This document shows, one piece after another, positions 57,876 to 64,000 of a DNA stretch of 64,000 nt. The stretch lies in NCBI GenBank assembly GCA_016284045.1, contig JAEEOB010000058.1, positions 1-64,000 on the forward strand, written 5' to 3'. Each line of letters begins with the position of its first letter. Positions within the stretch are counted from its first letter, which is position 1. Source of the DNA: Bacteroidaceae bacterium. GTDB lineage: Bacteria; Bacteroidota; Bacteroidia; Bacteroidales; Bacteroidaceae. Position numbers and translations under genes: made by a program. The notes beneath the pieces were generated by a model. The model ran no database searches and was not told the DNA's origin. It saw only the letters and a program-made list of their open reading frames with translations.

Positions 57876-58616
57876 ATGACTCCTAAAATTCTTATTTCAC
57901 AACCTAAACCGCAAGTGGCTAAGTCCCCATATTTTGATTTAGAGGAAAAATATGGATTGGAGATGGTTTTCAGGCCTTTTATTAAAATTGAACCGATGGC
58001 GGCTAAAGATTTCCGCCAACAGAAAGTGTCTATCGATGGACACACTGCTGTTGTCTTTACGTCAAGACATGGAATCGACCATTTCTTTCAGCTTGTAAAA
58101 GAACTTCGTGTGGTCATCAAGTCCGATATGAAATATTTCTGTAAGTCGGAGCAGGTGGCATTATATATTCAGAAATACGTGCAATACAGAAAGCGCAAAG
58201 TGTTTTTCCCCGAGACGGGACTGATTGATGACCTCATTCAGATCATGATGAAACATCCTGATGAAAACTACTTTGTGCCACAGTCATCAGCGCACAACGA
58301 TGACCTTAAGCATAAGCTTGATGAGGTAGGGCTAAAACACGACGAGGCAGTAATGTACTATACCGTCAGCAATGACTTCACACCAGACGAGCCTTTTGAC
58401 TACGACATGCTCGTTTTCTTTAGTCCGGAGGGAATCAACTCTCTTGTGAAAAACTTTCCGGATTTCCATCAGGACAGAGTTGCTATTGCATGTCTTGGTC
58501 AGAAAACAATTGAGGCGGCGGAGGCTGCAGGACTCAGAGTCGATATGAAGCCGACTCCAACTCTAAGGTCTGTTCCTGCTATCATTGAGGATTACATCAA
58601 GAATCATAGAAAGTGA
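57876..58616 (+). CDS. hemD: Uroporphyrinogen-III synthase family protein
   Basis: Closes the linear tetrapyrrole hydroxymethylbilane to uroporphyrinogen III. The 246-residue protein has the two-lobed HemD fold with weakly conserved motifs: KILISQPKP, AVVFTSRHGIDHFF, and DMLVFFSPEGINSLVKNF (the conserved Ser-Pro/Asn segment). No other tetrapyrrole genes are close, and some Bacteroidales cannot make haem from scratch, so a changed role cannot be excluded. It precedes rnpA. Confidence 0.8.
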   Translation: MTPKILISQPKPQVAKSPYFDLEEKYGLEMVFRPFIKIEPMAAKDFRQQKVSIDGHTAVVFTSRHGIDHFFQLVKELRVVIKSDMKYFCKSEQVALYIQKYVQYRKRKVFFPETGLIDDLIQIMMKHPDENYFVPQSSAHNDDLKHKLDEVGLKHDEAVMYYTVSNDFTPDEPFDYDMLVFFSPEGINSLVKNFPDFHQDRVAIACLGQKTIEAAEAAGLRVDMKPTPTLRSVPAIIEDYIKNHRK

Positions 58617-58641
58617 GAGTGTAAGCCATAATAATTATACA

Positions 58642-59034
58642 ATGAATTTTACTTTTCCAAAAAAAGAACGGATCTGTAGAAAAATCATTATAGACAAACT
58701 GTTTAGCGGCGGAAACACAGCAATGACTGTGTTTCCGCTACGTGCTATTTTCATGACTGAACACCTCAATGACGACGACAAATACCCTGTTCAGGTAATT
58801 GTTAGTGTGTCTAAAAGAAGGATGCGGCGTGCAGTTGACCGTAACAGGCTTAAACGACAAATCAGAGAGGCCTACAGGCTCAACAAGAACCAGCTTCTGA
58901 AATACTGCAACGAACATGAGGTAAAGCTTTATATTGCCTTTGTGGCTTTAGCAGAAGAAGCATGCCAAACCGACAAGGTTGAACACAGCATGATTAAACT
59001 CCTTAGAAAAACTCAGGAAAAAATATGTGAATAA
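58642..59034 (+). CDS. rnpA: Ribonuclease P protein component
   Basis: Protein subunit that helps the RNase P RNA remove the 5' leader from tRNA precursors. The signature [23 protein letters not shown] (RNR motif) is clear, and [20 protein letters not shown] is the usual N-terminus. The ORF track starts at 58585 within the hemD end; the ATG at 58642 ([10 protein letters not shown]) gives the normal length of 130 residues. yidD begins six bases after the stop codon. Confidence 0.93.
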   Translation: MNFTFPKKERICRKIIIDKLFSGGNTAMTVFPLRAIFMTEHLNDDDKYPVQVIVSVSKRRMRRAVDRNRLKRQIREAYRLNKNQLLKYCNEHEVKLYIAFVALAEEACQTDKVEHSMIKLLRKTQEKICE

Positions 59035-59039
59035 ACATT

Positions 59040-59360
59040 ATGCACTTCCTTCTTCTTCCTTTTAAATTATTCTTCAAATGGATCGGGAAAATCATCACCT
59101 GGATTCTCCTGCTCCCCATTTATTTTTACAAGAAGTGCATTTCACCGTTCACTCCTCCAGCATGTCGCTATCGTCCCACATGCTCAACTTATGCCATCCA
59201 GGCACTCAAGAAGCACGGACCCGTCAAAGGGCTTTATCTCGCTGTTTGGCGTATCCTTCGTTGTAATCCATGGGGAGGATATGGCTACGACCCTGTGCCC
59301 GATGAATTTCATTGGAATCTCAAATACCTGAAAAAATACCAACGAAAGGAAGATTTCTGA
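59040..59360 (+). CDS. yidD: Membrane protein insertion efficiency factor
   Basis: A 106-residue membrane-associated protein thought to help YidC-dependent insertion. The family core [64 protein letters not shown] is fully present, with its three conserved cysteines. The N-terminal amphipathic/hydrophobic part ([21 protein letters not shown]) is longer than in E. coli. rnpA-yidD coupling is general in bacteria. yidC, dnaA and rpmH are not in the window. Confidence 0.93.
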   Translation: MHFLLLPFKLFFKWIGKIITWILLLPIYFYKKCISPFTPPACRYRPTCSTYAIQALKKHGPVKGLYLAVWRILRCNPWGGYGYDPVPDEFHWNLKYLKKYQRKEDF

Positions 59361-59511
59361 TTTATAAAAAACTCCAGATTTCCTGAAATCCTCCAATGCC
59401 GTTAAAACCTCCCATTCATCCAATCAGCATAATCCCCAAAATCTCCTAGTCCCCAAAATCTCCTAGAACTTCTTGGATTCTCTTATAACGGCAAAAACCA
59501 TCCAAAAAACA

Positions 59512-59555
59512 AAGGCAACGATCCCTCACGAATCATTGCCTTCCTATTTTTAACC
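59512..59555. terminator. Bidirectional terminator, possibly ending a small minus-strand RNA
   Basis: AAGGCAACGAT pairs with ATCATTGCCTT (one mismatch) across a 9-base loop. Plus strand: followed by CCTATTTTT (end of the hemD-rnpA-yidD unit). Minus strand: followed by TGTTTTTTGG, which is at least as good. Confidence 0.75.
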
Positions 59556-59590
59556 TAAACCTTAACTATGAAAAATCTTTTTTCAAATGC
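59512..59590 (-). ncRNA. Candidate small RNA on the minus strand
   Basis: Upstream of the hairpin, reading minus, is a CATCTTTGCA promoter-like element (59591-59600, one mismatch to TAnnTTTG) and then a leader containing CATAGTTAAGGTTTAGG and the terminator hairpin with a TGTTTTTT run. This would give an RNA of roughly 70-80 bases. The same stretch read on plus contains a 19-codon ORF (MKNLFSNAKMGIKFLITKF, 59568-59627). Neither is proven; the RNA reading is preferred because of the terminator. Confidence 0.3.
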
Positions 59591-59627
59591 AAAGATGGGA
59601 ATAAAGTTTTTAATTACAAAATTTTAG

Positions 59628-59754
59628 GGTGATTTTTTTTCAAAAAGACATGTATTTTTTTTTTATGGAAGCAAAAAGCAGATAATATGTGCCAAAAGGT
59701 AATGTTTGTTTTGCATTTTTTATGTAATTTTGCAAAAAAGGAAAAAGCACAATC
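59628..59754 (+). promoter_or_regulatory. Promoter region of the THUMP-like methyltransferase gene
   Basis: TAATTTTGCA at 59725-59734 fits TAnnTTTG, 23 bases before the ATG; the rest is AT-rich with long T-runs and no gene. Confidence 0.6.
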
Positions 59755-61014
59755 ATGACTGAACAAGAGAAGGAATTTATCAGAATCCATCGCAATGAGG
59801 ATGTGAGGGAGCTACTGCTGAAATATAAAACGGTTACAGGTCTAAATATTCGTGCAGTTGCTGTGCAAATTAAGGGGTGGCAGACGGCGCACAGGAAACT
59901 GCCTACCTGGGCTGCGGTCAATGGCATTCGCTATCCCGAACACCTCTCGTTGGAGCAATGTTCATCCGAACTGACTGCACGCTATAAAGGAGAGGTGATA
60001 GAACGGATGGTGAAACTGGTGATAACAGACAATATGAATGATAGCAGCTCATTGGATTCCAATGCAGGTCAGCAAGAACTCATACGTTTTACCGACCTCA
60101 CCGGTGGATTTGGCGTTGATGCAACGATGATAGCCAAAACGCTGGGAAATTGCCACACCACATTCGTGGAGCGCAGTGAGGAACTGTGTCAGATTGCAAG
60201 CCATAATTTTCCATTGCTCGGGGTTTGCCCTGTTGATGTGGTCTGCGCCGACTGCCAGTCCATGCTGAATGAGCTCCATCCTCAGCATGTGCTATTCATT
60301 GACCCGGCACGACGAGATAACCACGGGAGAAAGACTGTTGCTATAGAAGACTGTACACCAGATATCTGCGTACTAAACAGGCTGCTTTTAGAAAAAGGAG
60401 AGGTGGTGATGGTGAAGCTGTCTCCTATGTTAGACTTGTCTTTGGCATCTCGTACACTGACAGATATACGCGAGATTCACATTGTCGGAGTGAATGGAGA
60501 GTGTAAAGAGATTCTCATGGTCTTGAGCTCTCTGCCGGCATTGAATTCACCTTTATCTATTCACTGTGTGAACATCACGTCAGAACATACTGACATCTTT
60601 GCCTTCTCTCCCGACAGCGAGAAGATGTCAGAGCCACAATATGCTCATCAGATGGGTCCTTATCTTTATGAGCCAAATTCTTCCATTCTCAAAGCTGGGG
60701 CATTCAAAAGTGTGGGTATTGAGTATGGGGTTGAGAAACTGCATCGGCATAGTCATCTCTACACTTCTTCTGAGAAATGCAAAGATTTTCCAGGAAGAAT
60801 ATTCGAAGTAGTTGAGGTATTTCCTTTCAACAAGACGGGAATAAAGCTGCTTCGCAACAGGGTTGGCAAGGCTAATATTACGGTAAGGAATTTCCCTCTC
60901 TCTGTAGATGAGCTCCGTAAACGCATGAGCATAAAAGAGGGTGGCGAAGACTATATCTTCGCCACTACACTTTGGGATGTATCACGCGTGCTGATACTCT
61001 GCAGGAAACTTTAA
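59755..61014 (+). CDS. THUMP-like domain SAM-dependent methyltransferase
   Basis: A 419-residue protein. Residues about 95-250 form a Rossmann methyltransferase domain (FTDLTGGFGVDATMIAK for SAM, VERSEELCQIASHN, and FIDPARRDNHGRK where the catalytic DPAR resembles the DPPR of RNA methylases). The C-terminal 130 residues (GPYLYEPNSSILKAGAFKSV ... GGEDYIFATTLWDVSRVLILCRK) fit the THUMP-like domain typical of this Bacteroidetes family. It probably modifies RNA; the target is not known. It has its own promoter. Confidence 0.82.
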   Translation: MTEQEKEFIRIHRNEDVRELLLKYKTVTGLNIRAVAVQIKGWQTAHRKLPTWAAVNGIRYPEHLSLEQCSSELTARYKGEVIERMVKLVITDNMNDSSSLDSNAGQQELIRFTDLTGGFGVDATMIAKTLGNCHTTFVERSEELCQIASHNFPLLGVCPVDVVCADCQSMLNELHPQHVLFIDPARRDNHGRKTVAIEDCTPDICVLNRLLLEKGEVVMVKLSPMLDLSLASRTLTDIREIHIVGVNGECKEILMVLSSLPALNSPLSIHCVNITSEHTDIFAFSPDSEKMSEPQYAHQMGPYLYEPNSSILKAGAFKSVGIEYGVEKLHRHSHLYTSSEKCKDFPGRIFEVVEVFPFNKTGIKLLRNRVGKANITVRNFPLSVDELRKRMSIKEGGEDYIFATTLWDVSRVLILCRKL

Positions 61015-61042
61015 TAATATAATATATAAATTTCCAAATAAA

Positions 61043-61843
61043 TCATGGCTGCTTTCCAATGTAGGCGAGAATTCCTCCATCTACATAGAGCACATGACCA
61101 TTGACTGCGTCGGAAGCAGCTGATGCAAGGAACACTGCCGGTCCGCCTAGCTCTTCGGGGTTAAGCCACCGTCCAGCAGGAGTTTTGGCGCAGATGAATG
61201 AGTCAAACGGATGACGGCTTCCGTCAGGCTGACGCTCACGTAGCGGGGCGGTCTGAGGGGTGGCGATATAGCCGGGGCCGATGCCATTGCACTGGATATT
61301 ATATTCACCATACTCGGAACAGATGTTGCGGGTCAGCATTTTCAGACCGCCCTTAGCGGCTGCGTAAGCGCTCACTGTCTCGCGACCGAGTTCAGACATC
61401 ATGGAGCAGATGTTGATGATTTTGCCGGCACGGCGCTCCATCATCTCAGGAAGCACGGCTGACGATACGATGAAAGGAGCAACGAGATCCACATCTATCA
61501 CTTGCTGGAATTCAGCACGTTTCATCTCATGCATCGGGATGCGCTTGATGATGCCGGCGTTGTTAACCAGAATGTCGATTTGTCCAACCTCCTTATGAAT
61601 CCTGTCCACGAGTGCCTTTACATCGTCCTCTTTCGTCACGTCGCACACATAGCCATGAACGTTTGATATACCTGCCTCCTTGTAGTTGGCGAGACCGCGA
61701 TCCAAAGCTGCCTGGTTGATGTCGTTGAAGATGATGTTTTTGATGCCTGCTTCCACAAACGCCTTTGCGATGTTGAAGCCAATACCGTAAGATCCGCCGG
61801 TAATCCAGGCGTTCTTACCTTCAAGTGAAAACATATTTGCCAT
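61043..61843 (-). CDS. Short-chain dehydrogenase, KduD/gluconate 5-dehydrogenase-like
   Basis: A 266-residue NAD(P)-dependent SDR. The cofactor loop TGGSYGIG, the NNAG motif, catalytic Ser in NICSMMS and the YAAAK pair are all present; the C-terminal VLYVDGGILAYIG is the form seen in 2-deoxy-D-gluconate 3-dehydrogenase (KduD) and gluconate 5-dehydrogenase. Either reaction would place it in uronate or gluconate catabolism. No kduI, pectinase or hexuronate genes are adjacent, so the substrate is open. A minus-strand TAAATTTG promoter element is 41 bases upstream. Confidence 0.85.
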   Translation of the reverse strand: MANMFSLEGKNAWITGGSYGIGFNIAKAFVEAGIKNIIFNDINQAALDRGLANYKEAGISNVHGYVCDVTKEDDVKALVDRIHKEVGQIDILVNNAGIIKRIPMHEMKRAEFQQVIDVDLVAPFIVSSAVLPEMMERRAGKIINICSMMSELGRETVSAYAAAKGGLKMLTRNICSEYGEYNIQCNGIGPGYIATPQTAPLRERQPDGSRHPFDSFICAKTPAGRWLNPEELGGPAVFLASAASDAVNGHVLYVDGGILAYIGKQP

Positions 61844-61883
61844 AGATTCGTAGTTTTTTTAATGGTTTTTTCTTTCTTTTTTG

Positions 61884-61891
61884 CAAATTTA
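61884..61891 (-). promoter_or_regulatory. -7 promoter element for the SDR gene
   Basis: Minus strand TAAATTTG followed by CA fits TAnnTTTG; 41 bases before the ATG. Confidence 0.6.
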
Positions 61892-61986
61892 CAGAAAAAA
61901 ATTCATATTTCCCTGTAAGAATGAAAAAAAGATAATATGTTATATCCTTTTTACTGTTGCTAAATACTTTAAAACAAAAGGAAAAA

Positions 61987-62943
61987 CTATTTTCTCATGA
62001 TTTGTTTGTATTTCTTATAGATAAATCGAAGTGTTTTGCCTAGCCAGGTATAGCGGATTCCCCAGTCGCGGATGGCGAGTTTGAATAGCTGCTCTTTCTC
62101 TTCGTCCTTTTCAGCTGTCTGATGAGTGATGACTATGGCATGATTCAGCGGTTCACGGTCAAACTCATAACGCTGAAGCCATCTGTTGCCGCGGAAATGG
62201 GTGCCGCTGTCAAGACCGATATTCCTCACAAGCGTATGGTAAGGTGTCAGGCAAAGGCCTCCTGCCTTGTATATGGCGATTTCCCAACAGATATCCCAGG
62301 GAATCGGGTTTTTATCAAGCGATTTCAGACAGGGAAACACGCCATCGTACTGCATTGAGTTCATATCTTCCTCTGTCATGCCTGCCAAGGCATCAACACG
62401 ACTTTGATAGTGGGTGAAATGTTGCTTCCATTTCGATGACCATGTGCCCCAGCCCCAGCCCGACATATGGGGGGTGAAATAAAATTCCTCACCATCATCA
62501 CAGGGGAGGTCTAGATTGGTGAACCCGGATACGTGCATCACCTTTTCGTCGTCTTTATAGATATAGAACGCTTGGTTCATATAGTCGAGAAAGAAGGGCG
62601 AAGTGACGATGTCATCCTCCAATACAATGATGGTGTCGTGATGTTCAAGAACATAACTGATTCCCTCTATGATATTACGTTCCAGATAGATGTTCTTTGG
62701 ACGTTCCACGATGGTCATGCTTTTTAGCGAATGTGTGGTCTGAACTTCTTGCTCCACATCATGGAGAAGTCTCCTTACCTCATTCACTTGCTCCCATGAC
62801 CGTTCGTCTTTTCCACCATCGCTGAACACATATATGTCAGTTTCTGATGCATGCTGGTTATGCATCAGAGCCTCCAACGTTTTGCGAGTGTTGTCGGCGC
62901 GGTTGTAAACGAATATGGCTACAGGAGAATACTTTATCATCAA
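61987..62943 (-). CDS. GT-A family glycosyltransferase (GNT-I-like)
   Basis: A 318-residue inverting GT-A enzyme. It starts with PVAIFVYNRADNTRKTLEAL and has the metal-binding acidic motif VLEDDIVTSPFFLDYMNQA (EDD), then FTPHMSGWGWGTWSSKW with its Gly/Trp-rich acceptor loop, as in the glycosyltransferases related to GNT-I and found in Bacteroidetes capsule and O-antigen loci. Sugar and acceptor are unknown. A TATTTTTG promoter element lies 27 bases upstream (62970-62977 on minus). Confidence 0.83.
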   Translation of the reverse strand: MMIKYSPVAIFVYNRADNTRKTLEALMHNQHASETDIYVFSDGGKDERSWEQVNEVRRLLHDVEQEVQTTHSLKSMTIVERPKNIYLERNIIEGISYVLEHHDTIIVLEDDIVTSPFFLDYMNQAFYIYKDDEKVMHVSGFTNLDLPCDDGEEFYFTPHMSGWGWGTWSSKWKQHFTHYQSRVDALAGMTEEDMNSMQYDGVFPCLKSLDKNPIPWDICWEIAIYKAGGLCLTPYHTLVRNIGLDSGTHFRGNRWLQRYEFDREPLNHAIVITHQTAEKDEEKEQLFKLAIRDWGIRYTWLGKTLRFIYKKYKQIMRK

Positions 62944-62969
62944 CTTGAAGGGATTTACTTTAAGTATGT

Positions 62970-62977
62970 CAAAAATA
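62970..62977 (-). promoter_or_regulatory. -7 promoter element for the GNT-I-like gene
   Basis: Minus strand TATTTTTG fits TAnnTTTG, 27 bases before the start codon. Confidence 0.5.
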
Positions 62978-63116
62978 GGAAGTTATAAATACTTTTGGGA
63001 GTTTAAATGGAAAGGCTTTTTGAATCCCAACCCACGCATGAAATAACAGTAGTTGCTGTAGAGACACCCTGCTTGGCATATAAATAGATTCCGTACTATG
63101 CCTATCATCCCCAAAA

Positions 63117-63929
63117 CTATGAACTAATCCTCAGTTTCCCCACGTGGAGGTTGACGGATTCGATGTCGGGGAGTTGCATATAATCACCATATTTGAGTGT
63201 CAGAACTTTATGAGTGTCTTTGGGTACTGGGAACATCCGTCCTTCAAACTCCATTTCAGTGAGCGGTAAGATATCCTCCAAGTGCCGAGGGTCATGGTAG
63301 GGAATGCCTAGTCCGTAGGTCTCCCGTGCATGGCTCAGTTTACATATCATTTTAAGAACGGGATGCACAACAAAACGATTGAAGCGTGTGAAAAGCCTCA
63401 CTTTCCACATCTCTTTATTGCCCTCACCCATGCGGTTCATGATTTTATACACATGCCCTTGGGTTTTCTCCGACAGCAGATGCGCCCACAGTGGTTGTTT
63501 ATAAAATGGAAAGATGTCGATATAGATTCCACGTTCTTTCCACACACGGTCGTAGCGGTTGCTCTCAGCAAGGAAAGAACGTCGATCGCGCACTTTTGAA
63601 TAGAAGAAAAAATAGTTGGGGTCGGTTTTAACCGACTGAAGTGCCATTGTGTCAGGAAGTTCCCTTGGCAGCACTTTCATCAGACGGTTGTAGTCGGGGA
63701 GGAGCATCTCAATGTCAAGATCATCGTCCCAAGGAATGAAACCTTTGTGCCGTGCTGCCCCGATGAGTGTGCCACTGCTGAGCCAATAGGAAATATTGTG
63801 CTTTTTGCAGATGCGGTCCACCTCGATGAGCAGTTCAAGCATCCTCAGCTGTTGGCGACGCAATAACGACCCGTCGGGATTGAAACGGGCTCTTAAGTTT
63901 TCTTGGTCTATTTCAGGACAGTTGTTCAT
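63117..63929 (-). CDS. LicD family protein, second copy
   Basis: A 270-residue LicD-family protein. The core YWLSSGTLIGAARHKGFIPWDDDLDIEMLLPDYNRL has the acidic cluster DDDLD at 68-72, and GIYIDIFPFYKQP supplies the later acidic strand. It is clearly related to the LicD protein at 43 kb (same motif order and length) but is not a recent duplicate. It probably transfers a phospho-substituent to a surface glycan together with the neighbouring GNT-I-like enzyme. The promoter was not found within the window. Confidence 0.86.
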   Translation of the reverse strand: MNNCPEIDQENLRARFNPDGSLLRRQQLRMLELLIEVDRICKKHNISYWLSSGTLIGAARHKGFIPWDDDLDIEMLLPDYNRLMKVLPRELPDTMALQSVKTDPNYFFFYSKVRDRRSFLAESNRYDRVWKERGIYIDIFPFYKQPLWAHLLSEKTQGHVYKIMNRMGEGNKEMWKVRLFTRFNRFVVHPVLKMICKLSHARETYGLGIPYHDPRHLEDILPLTEMEFEGRMFPVPKDTHKVLTLKYGDYMQLPDIESVNLHVGKLRISS

Positions 63930-64000
63930 TCTGTTTCAGCTTTAAACAAAATAACTTAGACACTGTTCTTTAGGATTCATCTTGTCTTCTCGTATCCTTA

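Noticed and set aside
58585-58641. Extended start of rnpA inside hemD
   Set aside because: The ATG at 58642 gives the usual RnpA N-terminus and length.

Overview
The window looks like chromosomal DNA of a Bacteroidales bacterium, most likely a member of the Prevotella group. The sequence reasons are: TAnnTTTG-type -7 promoter elements, often in the longer form CGTAACTTTGCA; no Shine-Dalgarno-like leaders; an N-succinylornithine-type carbamoyltransferase; and several families typical of the phylum (DUF4271, DUF4491, DUF3943, DUF2723, FISUMP repeats, GH127, DUF4369/TlpA). No rRNA, tRNA, CRISPR array or intact insertion sequence was recognised.

Layout. 0-15 kb is almost all on the minus strand: an M16 peptidase cut by the window edge, arginine-pathway carbamoyltransferase, DEAD-box helicase, secreted GH127 enzyme, polA, deoC, dtd and uvrC, with only a polyprenyl synthase gene on plus. 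At about 15.0-15.6 kb the coding strand switches, and most genes to 61 kb are on plus. Three sequences that fit the bacterial parS consensus lie at 12.3, 14.95 and 15.02 kb on the left side of this switch, so the region is probably close to the replication origin. The 15.04-15.63 kb spacer also holds a fold-back element with near-perfect terminal inverted repeats and a TTTA duplication.

15.6-32 kb: housekeeping genes (argS, an RNase H-like gene, an ABC exporter, prmC, recX, a dus gene), three consecutive FKBP prolyl isomerase genes (cytoplasmic, lipoprotein and exported), a fucosyltransferase-like gene, an Lrp regulator with DUF4491, and a secreted protein with a dockerin-like segment and three FISUMP repeats. 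32-45 kb: a giant DUF2723 membrane glycosyltransferase, a polysaccharide deacetylase, queG, and a set of glycan genes (GT9, GT2, GT4, LicD, WaaP-like kinase, SanA/YdcF). 

45.4-55.1 kb is the most unusual part: ten genes in one direction that look like one phospho-signalling island. It contains a stand-alone TerY-C metal-binding protein, an unusual Ser/Thr kinase with a zinc ribbon, a TerY-like vWA protein and a PP2C phosphatase (the TerY-P module), then a LytTR regulator, a membrane FHA/zinc-ribbon protein, an unrecognised His-rich acidic membrane protein, an exported caspase-like protease, a zinc-ribbon FHA protein and a second, membrane-anchored PP2C. A hairpin terminator closes it. 

55.4-64 kb: metK with a SAM-II-like leader RNA, the DUF4271-hemD-rnpA-yidD group, a THUMP-like methyltransferase, a KduD-like dehydrogenase, a glycosyltransferase and a second LicD gene. 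Many intergenic spacers carry short low-complexity words (ACTAAAGACTAA, TCTTGTCTTCTTG, GTAAATAGTAAATG types), often just before start codons.
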